A stretch of DNA of 64,000 nucleotides from Thalassia testudinum (Eukaryota; Streptophyta; Magnoliopsida; Alismatales; Hydrocharitaceae), in the NCBI GenBank assembly GCA_037157565.1, contig JAZHRO010000039.1:48360001-48424000 (forward strand), written 5' to 3'. Numbering within the stretch: position 1 is the first letter of the stretch; every line of letters begins with the position of its first letter. Under the pieces are notes generated by a model. It was not told the origin of the DNA and did no database searches. It worked only from the letters and a program-made list of their open reading frames with translations. Positions 22,916-34,566 of this stretch are shown piece after piece. Both the position numbers and the translations under genes were made by a program.

Positions 22916-25900
22916 GTGAGATGTTACTATCTATATAGATAGATGGTTATCTGCCCAATTCCCACCCTGCTTCCTCCCTCTCATTTCCCCCATCCCCGCA
23001 CTGCTGATGAGTTGGGCCCCTCCTGTGTTGGTGAATGCAGGTGTATCAGCTCTCCATTGGAGCTGCTTGCAACCTCTTGTGGCCCGCCGATCGTATCGTG
23101 ATCCAGGTGCTGGATGATTCTACTGACCCTGCTATCAAGGTCGGTGAATGAGTTCTCTTTCTTCGTAATGCTTTTCGCTTCATTTGCTCCTACCAAGTTT
23201 AGTACATACCGAGTTAGACTTTTAGGTCCCGGTTCGCAACGGGGTTGACACAGATCAAGGGTTATTTCAATTTTTTTTCAAATTTTTACTATTATTTCAA
23301 CGTAACTTTTTATATAATAATTTTAGATCATTTTCACTCATTTTTATCATTAAAAATATTTATTATATTTTTTACTATCACTTTTAATATTAAATAAATA
23401 TCTACTAATATTTTCACTTTCACTTATACTATTAAATAAATATCCACTAACATTATATCAATATACCAATCATTTTAATCATATACTTAACTATATCCTT
23501 ATTCCACCATCCAAACAAATATCATTTTCACTTATTCCATTTTAACCTCCCTTAATCCCATTACCAAACATAACCTTAAGATTTTGTTTAGATATATAGT
23601 AAGTGGATGATATAATTGACGTGTCATGGATAAAATGGACCGTAAGATGAATAATAATGAGATTATATTTCTATTGGGTTACAATATGTACAAAGATAAT
23701 GCAAGTGATAGTTATATGATGGTCGATACAGTAAATATTGTCAACATGAGTAGTTACGTAAAATTATACAAAAATCTATTAATGTGTAATAATTTTTTGT
23801 TATCTTACCAATTATCTTATCCACATGAGATAAAATCTACCTCGCAAGTATTTCGATCGGTTCCCTTTGATTAATGTAAATGCAATTCGAAGAATCAATG
23901 GGGCTTGAGATCGGACCCCGATGGTTGCGCTCGTTTAGTGGATGTTGGCATTAATTGCTTTAGGGTACAATATATACAAACATTTCGGTAAAGGCGGCTG
24001 TTGGCTGGAGTCCGTTAGACGTGGCCAAGGTGCTCCTCCGTTTTAGTCGGTATACCGTACAGAATCAAGCAATAAGCTTATGCATTTTTGATGGGTACTC
24101 TTGCAATTAAACCCTGGGGAATTGAGTATGACTTCTTTGGCTACTTAAATAAAATTAAGTAATACCAACCTGTTGCCTGGCCAGAGCTTACTTGACGTCA
24201 TCAAGAATGACAAGAAATTTTCTGGTTCATACTACTGGTCGAGAATATTACGGCGATTTGAGAACTATGATTTCCTTATCATCAGAAAGTCGACGTGTAT
24301 CCAAGAAAAGAAAGAACATGTATAACTGGAGCTCACCATTACAAGCCATTTTATTAATATGCTTCGCCAGTTTTCCGAAGACTATATATATATATATATA
24401 TATCTTTTGATCATAGTGTTTAAAAATAATTATTGCATAAATAAGCATTACCCGGTAATTAATGGATAAAGATGGCACCATCAAAAATAAAATTATCAAA
24501 TTAAATAAATGAACTTGGTATTGTAATATAACAATATTAATGGAAAGTTGCTAAAAAAATATATATAAAAGTTGTTTGAAATATAAAATTTTTTAAAAGG
24601 AATGATGTAGGTATAGCTAATCTATTCGTACATTTTATAAATATATAAAGAATTAATTGTTAATTCCATAATGTTGTTAATACATAAAATTATTAGTACA
24701 TAAAATTATATATGGAGCATATTAATTAAGTATGTTGAATGTTTTAAAAGAAATTAGAAAGATTCTAAAAATATTTATGTTGAATGGTTCAAAATAAGAA
24801 GGGAAGTGTGTTAAAAAAAAAAAGAGATGTAATAAAAAAAGTTAAGCATAACAAAAATTAGATGCGTTTATAATGGAGAAGTTCTGTGATCGCAACAAAT
24901 GAGACGTGTTAATAGAATGCATGATGTAACAATCAAAATATTTTTTAAAATTTTATTATTGAGCATTAATTTATGTTATATAAAAAAAATTATAATATAA
25001 ATGTGTCAATATTTTAACATGCACAAGAGTTTATTGGTTATCACTATTATCATTCATTACAAAAAATATCACATATGATTTTGTAATGTAAAGATATCAT
25101 TGTATTACAAATCATTAGATATTAATTTTGTCTTGTGCATCATTCTATAAAATTATAACTCAATTTCTTTTGTATGTGATATTGTAACGCATTAGACATT
25201 GGATATGAATGTTATAATATAAATTTTCAAAATAAATGTTTACTTGATATATTGTAATACATAACCAACTTAAAATTGTAATATGTATATATGTAACCAA
25301 ATTAAATCCATAATACAAAACATAACAAGAAAGTTGTAATATTATAATAAGTTCTAGATATTATGAATTGTAATAGAGTCAACATATATAATAAGGTAAA
25401 AAGTTTTGTGACATAATTTTGCAATACAAAAAAGTAACATGAGTTCTTGAATATAACGTGTTACAATGTGTGACATAAGTTGTTGAATAAAAAAGTATGA
25501 AAACTTCTCTACTTATTTCCAAAAAATATTTCATAAATGACTTAATTATCCATAAATTATAAAATTAATGTAATTATAAAATTTCATAAATAATCGGTGA
25601 TTTTGAGCACATAACTTAAAATCATCAACTAATTAAGTTAGTGGTTTCATCACATAATCCCACGATTATAGCACTAGCTTATTAGGGCACTAATGAGTGT
25701 TGTGCTCAATGAATATTTTTCTTATACATGTATACTGAGCCAAGCTCCAAGGATTCTTTCAATTAGTCAAGAAAACGAGCAATAACAGTTAGGGGAAGGT
25801 ATTACACCATCTCCCTACTTGGCCCCCCTTATTACGGCAAGTTGGAAGTTCACGTGTAAGCTGCACTTCTTCTCTGGGAACATAATACAAGTGTAAATTG

Positions 25901-28900
25901 CTAGACGCATTGAGGATCTTTTTACAACTTTCAATCTAACGTCGTTTCCTCCAAACCAAATCATGTTCACCCTCAATCATTCAGACTGCATTAAGACAAT
26001 CACTAACTATGTTGATTTTGTAGCAAGTCCTCTTCCATCTTCAATCCATATTATATAGCTGCTAGTTCAGCCTCCTGAGGGGAATTAGCGACAACTTTCT
26101 CTGCTTGTGCTTGAGAAAACAAATTCTCAGTGATTAAATACATGTACACCACTGCAATCGCTGCCTATCCATTTTTGAAGGCAGCATCAACCTGAATGAG
26201 CAGATCTATTATGGGCATTACGTGGATTTTCATGTGGTTGTGTGGTTTTGTTTCATGTCCTCATCTCTGGTTTTGTCACAACGATTTTCCACAACATCTG
26301 AATAGTGTTGGGCTTACCGCTTCTATGTTTAGACTCACATGTTGCCAAGCATATGTGACGTAGAATGGAGCAGGCCATGTTGAAAACTTGTTCATTGGAT
26401 CTCCTATCTTCAAACAGAAATTTCAAAGAATCTGCTTTGACCATACTGGTTCTAATTCCCATACCAAACTAGAGCACCCTCACCAAGTCGCATTCCATGA
26501 GCAAGTGCCTCCTTGTCTCTCAATGATTGAGACAAAGAGGGCAGTGTTCATGATAATCTGGGATTCTAGAAGCCAATACTTCAACTAGGGGGAGACAGTT
26601 TGCAATAAGCTTCCACATGAAAAGTTTGACCCTCGGAGTGAGAGCTTTGTTTTTCCGAAGTTGGACCGTTGGAGTGAGAGTTTTGTTTTCCCAAATTATG
26701 GAACAATATTCCTTTTTTAACTGCTATACACATGGATTGAGATGTGTAGAGTTCACAGTAAATTTTCCTTTTGGACCTGGTGACCAAACTATCTTACCTT
26801 TTTCAGATCTTTCAAATTGTGTACTCAGCATTTCCAACTTATCTTCTTCATTTAAAAACACTTCTAAAACAAGCATATTCCACTGTTATCATGAATGTAT
26901 TGATATTCTTGCAATCTTTCGTACCCAAGCATCTCTCGAAATATTAATTTATCTTTCATCCCCCACTATCCAATGAGAGTTGGCAGACGGCATTTCTTTT
27001 AAACTCCATAACTCTGACCACAATTTAAAAGTGGAGGCTTTTCTCTATGCATTCCGGATAATTTCGTGCTCAAAATTTTTTGCCAGCATCATAGATCTCG
27101 CCAATTCTCCTTCACCCATGACAATTCGCCAAAGTTGCTTGGGAGCAATTTCTGAAGACCATATTGAGTTGTACGAAAATGTGGGATCAGGTGATTGGTA
27201 TCTGCCTTCTGGCAATTTGAGTTCGTGTGAGGATTTTCTTTCTTTCTTTCTTTTTTGTTTTTTGACTTTTTCTGAAACTCGTAAACAGTTGTTTGGTAAT
27301 TTACGAGTTTATGATACCTTCGTGCGTCCAGAAGCTAAAAGTCATCGCTGTCACGTTCACACTTCTATACATATATCGACCGAATCTATGCGTGGTTTGA
27401 CATAAATAAAAAGTATATTTGCACAACTGAAGCGCAACGATCATTGAAAACCTTTATCAATACTTGCATAAACATCGGGATTCCAAACTGCAGTTGTCAG
27501 ACTTCTCGGAAAAAAATTCTACATTTGTCAGTTGTGGTCCATAGGCATCCAAACGTGGTCTCAACTGTACTATTCCTTCTTTCGGGTGTGGCACTATCCT
27601 CCCCTTGCCAATCAAAGATCGTTCATGAAATAAATCATGGGGAAGGGGGGTACCCATAACAATTCTTGCCATGTGGTCATGTCAGAATATGGACTTATTC
27701 ATCCAATTACCGTAGGTTGGATTTACCCTCGTACATATCTAATGCCAAATTAAGTTGCCTCTACCTTCCTCGTGATTTGATGGGACAAACATGTGGGAAC
27801 ATGCATCCCCGAAGAAAATGCCATTCTTCACGTGTGACTTCTGTAACCACTTCTCACGCATGGTGAAGATCCAGCCGCTTCTAATATTGCTCTCATTTAA
27901 TTATTGTTCCGCTTTGCAGGAACTGGTGAAGAAGGAATGTGATAAGTGGGCAGAGAAGGGGCTGAACATAAGGTATGAGACCAGATCTAACAGGACCGGG
28001 TACAAGGCGGGGGCGCTTGCCATAGGGATGGAATATTCCTATGTGGTCCAATGCGACCATGTCGCGATATTTGACGCGGATTTCCAGCCAGAGCCTGACT
28101 TCCTCCTTCGCACGGTGCCCTTCCTCATCCACAACCCAGAGATTGCACTCGTACAAGCTCGTTGGAAATTTGGTAACCCAATTACCCAATTGCAAGATCA
28201 TTCTGTCACTTACAATGCCTTGTAATGTGTCAATCCACTTACGTGTCGGGAGACGTACAGTGAATGCCACCGACTGCATGATGACGAAGATACAGGAGAT
28301 GACGATGGATTACCATTTCAAGGTCGAGCAGGAATCCGGATCATCCTATGATGCTTTCTTTGGATTCAATGGTGAACCTCCCTTAATTTGCCGAGCTAAT
28401 TGATTTCCTTGACCAACTCTTATCCTTTCCACAGACGAGAAAGAAACAACTTAAATTAATTTTTGTGGCATTCACCGAATGAATGTCAATGTTGTAAATA
28501 CAAAATAAAAATTTTTACCTTGTGATCCATTTTCTCTATCTCCACGATATCACTTATTTACAGAGGATTACATGAACTAAATAAGACAACAATGAAAATT
28601 GAAACAAAGGAAGTAGTGTAAATTGCCATTGAACGAATTAGGAAGCAACTACGTAGAAGGAAATCATAAGAAAGAAAAATATCCTTTATTCTAGCAACCC
28701 CTCTCAGACTCAAGATGGTCAAAATCAGCTTGAGTTTGCAATTTCATAGCACAATCATGCAGGCACTGGTTGATTTCTTCGTCACACAATGGTGGAGATG
28801 ATATAATCGGGAAGCTACAAAATAAAGGGTAACTTCATCCCCCACATGGAGGAGATAGGGTAATCAGGTAATTACACAGCGAAGATCTTGTGATCCGGTA

Positions 28901-30782
28901 ATCAACTTCATGATGACTTTGTTAAGGATGAGTGGAAATCATGTTAATGATAAGTACGATCCATTAATCACTATCACCGAAGTGGTAGTCGATCCTTTCA
29001 TTTATAAACATGTTGGTCACAAAAGGATTGGACCGAATCTCGTAGGAATCACCTAACAAGTTGACCCAATCTTCTTTATTACACGAATTAGATTACAATG
29101 AAAATATCTTGACTTAATTTCCAAGAAAATCTAGGATTTGTTACATCCTAACAAATAAGAGATCATGAGATTTGACAATCGCACAGCAACAATAGTGAAT
29201 CAAATGCACATCATGAATTTGCAGAAAAGAAGGAGATGCTTATTTACCTAGCATCACTAATGGGGATGGTACTGGCCACGGTTTTGGTGGTAGATGGAAC
29301 GATGGTCCTAGGGGTAAGGTGAGGGAGGTATCCGCAGAGGTGACTCCGATGCCATATTGTAGGTACAAGATATAATATTCATCCTTGTTTTATTTTCTCT
29401 ACCACCACAGTATCTTCTACATATGTATGACTACTTGATTCAAATAAGACAACAATATTATAAAGAGGAATTGGGAAGCAACTACTTAGGCGGAAATTAT
29501 AAAAACAGAAATGTTCTTTCTTTAACAAATGATAAATAAGGGCTAAAGTTTCTAAATTGTAGGAACGGCGGGTGTTTGGAGGATATGTGCATTGGAAGAA
29601 GCTGGTGGATGGAATCATCGCACGACGGTGGAGGATATGGATCTGGCAGTCCGAGCAAGTCTTTGTGGATGGAAATTTGTTTACGTGGGTAACATTAAGG
29701 TAATTCTAACTTCTACTTCAAGTCCTTTTTTCTTGATGCGTGAATATCAATTTAGGATCTTTACACAAATGCCCTTGTAATGTTTTGTAATTATACATAT
29801 ACCCTTACCTTGAAAATATGAAATTCTTGTACATATGCCCTTGATCAAGTATGTATATTAAAAATTAAAGTCCTTGAATAAAAATACTATTAAATTTTCT
29901 TTTTTGTATTTATTTTAATATACTACTCCTCCCTCCTCTTCCCTCAACTCCCTTCTCCGAACCTCCCTTCGACGGACCCCTTTGTTGGAAGCACCACACC
30001 ATCACCATGTGCCACTAACGACGTCACCACCCATTCCCCGCTCCATGTCCAGCTTCTTTTGCTCTCCCATGCTACTAACTTCCCTATCTCCGCCCGTACA
30101 TCTCCATCGTCGTCCAACTTCCTCCACGCCATTGCCCAGCCTTCGTGGACGACCTGCGAATGGATTCAGATATCGAGACAAGTGAGCCAAAAGAGAAAAA
30201 TAAAGGAAAAGAAAATTAAGCGGTCTTTGTTAGCGAAGAGTGGAAACAGACGGTAATTTTGTTGGAAGACATTTAGGCGGTGTTTAGTACAGGAATAAAT
30301 AAAGAAATTAAAAATGATGAAAAAATAATAAAGGAATAAGTAGATTTTAGTATTTAGCTATCAACAGTCAAGTTATATCTTATTTTATGATGGGTTAAAT
30401 TGCTTCAAATTGACTCGGAAGGAAACTCATCCAAACAAAGGTCAAGTAAACTTTACCAAACATCACCTTCGTGTACTCAAAACCACACTAAAAAATACAC
30501 CTCCCTTTCAAAAAAAAAAAAAAAAAAAGAAAGAAGAAAAGGGTACAACTCCTAAAAGTAGGATTTAAGACCCACATTGTATCTTTCTTTTGAGTCCAAT
30601 GCCCCAGATCCCTCATGTGGCTGTGGAGCATGGACTTGACCCGTCTTGAATCTTGCAGGACTCAAACGTTTTATTTTGAGCTTTAAGTTTAGCTAAAGAT
30701 TCAAAAATTTCAATTATTCGAAACCTAAGCTCAATAGAAAGCTTTTTTTTTATTTTTATCCCAATTTTGGGTTAAGTTAAGC

Positions 30783-30853
<71 letters not shown>

Positions 30854-32444
30854 GTGTGTGTTGATTTACAAAAATAAATTTGAGTTTATTTTTTTGTGTA
30901 AAAGTTATATGATTATGTCTTAAATATAATTTGGGTCTTTTTGCAATAAAGATTAAACTTAAGAATTAATATGACCTTTTTTAATTACAATTCTTCGTAA
31001 TTTTACAATTTAATTATTTCTTTTATTACTTATCTTTCTATGCTCATAAAATTAGAATTTAACTATCATGTAAATCATGAATAACCAATAAATTCATAAT
31101 TGTAAATAATTTAAAGATAACCTTGAAGTAAATAATTTTTAGGCTGTCGAACCTAATCCAAGTTCAGCGGATCGTGCCTAACCCAACCTGAACTTGAATG
31201 TGCCTTAAAATGAAATTTCAAAAATAGCTCACAAAAAATTTAGGTACAGATTTGGTTGGGTTACAGGTTAGGTTTAGATGCTTCACCCTTGGTATAGGAT
31301 CTTGGATGGGAGAAATGCAACCCAATTTGATTCGTGAGGGTATCAAATGAGCAAAATGGTGGGTGGCATGGTGGGAATATTTAAGATAAATGCAATTTCA
31401 TTTGTACGAAAGGAAAATGTTTGGTGCCTAGTTGTGTCCATGCCGTTAAAAGTAAATGTAGACTTATAATCACAACAATATACAAGTATACGTCTATACA
31501 CATATATATATATATATAGTCTACACCAAATTAAAGGTGGTGACCTCAAAAGAACAGTAGAGTTTGACTTGTGGGTTGACAGCGAACTACTCCCCCTGGG
31601 GATTAGTGACCTTTCCCTCCCTGTTCGTACCTTCCTCCCTATTATACAGAAAAAGTTGAGTGCTTTGACTCGTTGCGCTTCATCACCCAGAACCAGCTGG
31701 TCCTATAGTTAACAAACCAGGGGAGATGGAAAGAAGAGATTAATGAGAGGTGATTCCAGCGAGACCACATTAATCTATAGTCCGGGAAGCAAGTCAAGTA
31801 GGTGTGGTGATAATTAAACACCATGCGCAATTTCAAAGGATAGGGAATAGGAAGGATATAGACAAAGAAATCGCTTAATGGAGTATAACCACCATACGTA
31901 TTAGATTCGTGAGGTGTATCAGGACCTAAAAAGAGGATTCTGGTGGAATAGAATAAAAGAGGATATCAAAAACTTAGGTTTCGTTTGGTGAGAGCAATAA
32001 ATTTATAAAATAAATAAAGAAATAAAGAAAAAATAATAGACGTAGAGAAAGAGAGAGAGAATGTGTGTGTGTGTGTGTCTGTGTGTGTGTGAGTAAGCCT
32101 TTTTCTGATCAGCATGTAAAGTTGATGAATCTTTTAATATTTCATATAAAAGATGATGAGATGTGGACAATATAGAATTAATAACATGCATAATTATACC
32201 AACAATATCGTCGGGTGCATATATTATTGATGGAATTTCACGGTTAATTATATATATGCTGCAGGTGAAGAGCGAATTGCCGAGTACATACAAAGCATAC
32301 CGCAATCAACAACACCGGTGGTCCTGTGGCCCTGCCTACCTATTCAAAAAGATGGCATTCGAGATCATCAAAAATCCAGTTGGTCTAATTTCCCATCTAA
32401 TTTTATATATGAGCTCATTAATCAGATAATTAAAACACATACAA

Positions 32445-32475
<31 letters not shown>

Positions 32476-32746
32476 GGCACAATTAATTAATTCATTATGA
32501 CTTCTATTGACATAAGCAACTGGTTTATGATCTGTTCACATTGCAGAAAGCTAACGTAAGGAGGAAACTCTACGTGATCTACAATTTCTTCATTGCTCGA
32601 AGGATTGTAGCTCATATCGTGACCTTCCTGTTCTACTGTGTGGTCATACCGGCGTCGTGTTTTTTCCGAGAAGTAGCGGTGTCCAACTGGGGTGTTATCT
32701 ATATCCCCACAACCATCACCCTCCTTAATGCAGTTGGAACTCCAAG
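22481..32746 (+). CDS. CSLA: CslA-type glycosyltransferase (GT2), 3' end missing
   Basis: CslA proteins are Golgi membrane glycosyltransferases (GT family 2) that polymerise the mannan or glucomannan backbone of plant cell walls from GDP-mannose and GDP-glucose. Seven exons join in frame: 22481-22915, 23041-23139, 27920-28172, 28261-28371, 29563-29699, 32265-32378 and 32547-32746. Introns have GT-AG ends. The product shows [27 protein letters not shown] and QQHRW, the full D, DxD, D, QxxRW set, and membrane segments at the N terminus and in exon 7. About 449 codons are seen. Family members have about 530, and roughly 140 C-terminal residues after AVGTPR (the last membrane segments) are absent from the window. 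No stop or frameshift interrupts the visible exons. The start is uncertain: ATG 22481 or 22487 is preferred, as the in-frame ATG 22244 would add 79 atypical residues. Whether the gene is truncated or continues past the nested retroelements is open. Confidence 0.88.
23041..23139 (+). CDS. CSLA: CslA exon 2
   Basis: This 33-codon exon lies between GAATGCAG and GTCGGT. It encodes [11 protein letters not shown] and the nucleotide-sugar binding motif [13 protein letters not shown]. Both splice junctions are in phase 0. Confidence 0.88.
23140..27919 (+). other. CslA intron 2 (4.8 kb)
   Basis: An AT-rich intron that contains the antisense LINE remnant (about 25980-27220). Its first part (23220-23580) has a run of CACTTA/ATCCAAACAAATA-type sequence that may be an old MITE, without clear ends. 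No other gene is visible. Confidence 0.7.
25980..27220 (-). mobile_element. L1-like LINE remnant, 3' half of ORF2
   Basis: Read on the minus strand with several frameshifts. First comes a post-RT segment (KALAWRIV-like [24 protein letters not shown]) at about 27160-26960. A zf-RVT region follows at about 26680-26450: [16 protein letters not shown], then EHCPLC and [14 protein letters not shown]. Next is a linker (HICLATCES) at about 26350. Last is a plant-LINE RNase H-like domain at about 26200-26050: [25 protein letters not shown]. Order and spacing match plant LINEs. Stops and frame changes make it dead. It lies antisense within CslA intron 2. End positions are approximate and no poly-A tail was identified. 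Confidence 0.75.
27920..28172 (+). CDS. CSLA: CslA exon 3
   Basis: This 253-bp exon after CTTTGCAG encodes the conserved [14 protein letters not shown], the metal-binding [10 protein letters not shown] and [11 protein letters not shown]. It ends in phase 1 before GTAACC. The open frame seems to run on into the short intron, but the family sequence resumes exactly at 28261. Confidence 0.9.
28261..28371 (+). CDS. CSLA: CslA exon 4
   Basis: It starts after ACGTACAG, following an 88-bp intron, and encodes [19 protein letters not shown] and FFGFNG. It ends in phase 1 before GTGAAC. Confidence 0.88.
28372..29562 (+). other. CslA intron 4
   Basis: An AT-rich 1191-bp intron from GTGAAC to TGTAG. 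I see no gene or clear transposon in it. Confidence 0.8.
29563..29699 (+). CDS. CSLA: CslA exon 5
   Basis: It completes the split glycine codon of FNGTAGVW and encodes [11 protein letters not shown] with the catalytic [11 protein letters not shown]. It ends in phase 0 at AACATTAAG before GTAATT. Confidence 0.88.
30786..30849. repeat. AT dinucleotide microsatellite
   Basis: About 32 uninterrupted AT repeats, followed by a short GT run. It lies in CslA intron 5 and is likely length-polymorphic. Confidence 0.95.
32061..32092. repeat. GT dinucleotide microsatellite
   Basis: About 15 GT repeats with one interruption (CT), preceded by a GA-rich run, in CslA intron 5. Another AT microsatellite lies in intron 6 (32441-32476). 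Confidence 0.9.
32265..32378 (+). CDS. CSLA: CslA exon 6
   Basis: This 38-codon exon after GCTGCAG encodes [16 protein letters not shown] with the QQHRW motif that binds the growing glycan, then [11 protein letters not shown]. The donor is GTTGGT. Confidence 0.88.
32547..32746 (+). CDS. CSLA: CslA exon 7, last one visible
   Basis: It starts after CATTGCAG and encodes [11 protein letters not shown], a membrane segment ([17 protein letters not shown]) and [21 protein letters not shown]. The proposed donor GTCCGA is weak. Without it the frame runs on to a stop at 32820 with no family similarity. The next exon, expected to begin in the middle of an Arg-Ser pair, is not found. Confidence 0.8.
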
Positions 32747-34230
32747 GTCCGATTTCATCCTCGTAACTCTTTTTCATCAGTCATATTACGTACCTCAAGA
32801 TTGTTCACTAGGAAACCGGTAATTATAGTTGGTAATTATAGTAAAAAAGATGAATTAGTGGAGGAATTGACGGATGGATGCATGCAAACTATATATGGAC
32901 CAATTTTTTTTTTCTTTTTTCTTGGAAAAATTACATATCATATCAAGAAATTAAATGTCGCATCATATATTTGAGGAATTGTGGACGAATTAACGATTTT
33001 TATAATCAATAATTGTGATGTAATCAATTATTACTGCTCCTTTTTATTGAATGCATGAAATCTTTTCAACTTTGCTCAAAAAAGTGACGAGTAAAAAAAA
33101 TTTTACATGCTTCATGTACGATATAACTTATTCTATAATTAAATAGCTAATTCTAGAATAAATTATTCACAATTAAAAAGGTCCGAGCTTGATAGTCTCA
33201 GCTCAAAAGGGCTCATCAACTCCACTCGATATGTTAACAAGCTGAGCCTAATCCCAAAAGTCAAGATCCATAGCTTAACGAACCAAGCCTATGTTAATGT
33301 AAGGACGCAAATAAGTTGAGTATGGCTAAATTCATATTTATATTTATTTATAAAATTTATATCTATATTCTACCCATCTATCCATAGGATATAAAAATTC
33401 AAATTTATATTAACATCCATCCACCGATCGGATATCTATTTATTCATTGAGTATCAATTTATAAATTAATTTGACAATCAAAACATGTCTAAATTAAAGT
33501 TAAAGAAGGAAAAAATATAAAATATAATTCATTAATTATTTATTTTTAATAAATCCAAAACATAAAGACTCATGTTACTTTAATTTGATTGATTCCCACT
33601 CAAATTATTACAAAAAGAGTCATTCAAGGAAAATACATCAAAAATAAAAAACAAAAAAGTACATAAAAAGAAAAAATATAAATACATTCAAACAAAAAGA
33701 TTTCTATCTCCGAAATAAATATTCAATGGTAGCTTCAGAAACACTTCATCCAACCTTCAAAATCATGGAAGGAATTATAAGGGAGATTGGGGTTAGGAAA
33801 ATGTGGGACTTAGGGTGAGACTTATATATCTCGAGTAAATGCAGATTTTATTTATGTACTTAAGTCGAGTAATCGGGTATAAATCCACATACCCATACCC
33901 ATATCCAAACATGGTTGGATTTTTTGGATAAAGCCTATACGCAAACCTAGTTCATTTTGAGTCAAGTTTCATCCTTTTTTTTTGGTCGAGTTGGGTCAAA
34001 TTCAAGTCAAGTTTACGGGAACTTGCATCCCTGATGAGAGTAGAAAAATCACCTCACAAATCCAGCTGCAGGGAGGACCCAGTTGCCTGGCAAATGGTAA
34101 AATCCCAATCCCTTAGAACGGATCCGCTCACTCAAATCCGCACCCGACAGAATGGTGGGCCTTTCTAGAGGACTTTCAATTGACACGCTTGGAACCGCCA
34201 TTGGAAGATCGCGCGAAGTATGAAATCGAC
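32747..34230. other. Non-coding DNA after the last CslA exon
   Basis: This AT-rich sequence may be CslA intron. The last 800 bp (33180-34030) contain runs such as CATACCCATACCCATATCC and AACAAGCTGAGCC, typical of old dispersed repeats. No CslA C-terminal exon and no other gene is visible. Confidence 0.6.
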
Positions 34231-34566
34231 TCATGATAGCCTGTTGGTTAGGATCGCATAGACGACACCAATTAATCGAGGCCCTTAGAATAGGAACGTT
34301 GAATCAACAAATAAATCACAGAGAAATGTACACACGAGGTTTAATAACCCCATTCCACCAAAAATAGGTGTACGCCTGGGGGAGGATGATGCTCCCAATA
34401 GACACTAATATATGGGGAGGATGATGCTCCCAGTAGGTTGCATCGCAGCGGGGCATCCCAATCGATTGGATCAGGTAGAAAGCTAGATGCTACTTGGGAA
34501 GGACCTTATAAGATATGTAAGCGCAGCAATGTGACATTCGTCGGATGTGTTTGTGTAAAAATCGTT
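34231..34566 (+). repeat. Mixed retroelement scraps
   Basis: GGGGAGGATGATGCTCCCA occurs twice, near 34379 and 34415. CACACGAGGTTTAATAACCCC (34333-34353) looks like a leader of Copia elements. At about 34480-34520 the + strand encodes KLDATWEGPYKI, which resembles the integrase C-terminal end of Tat-type Ty3/gypsy elements. The three belong to different elements; nothing is intact. Confidence 0.45.

Larger units (their letters stand above)
29700..32264 (+). other. CslA intron 5
   Basis: This 2565-bp AT-rich intron contains a poly-A run (about 30510), a long AT microsatellite and a GT microsatellite. The small open frames at 29944-30256 are composition artefacts. Confidence 0.8.

Noticed and set aside
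28041..28403. 120-codon frame overlapping CslA exons 3 and 4
   Set aside because: It reads another frame through exon 3, the 88-bp intron and exon 4. The CslA frame is the one with family motifs.
32441..32500. AT repeat as a matrix attachment site or origin
   Set aside because: It is a plain AT microsatellite in an intron with no further support.
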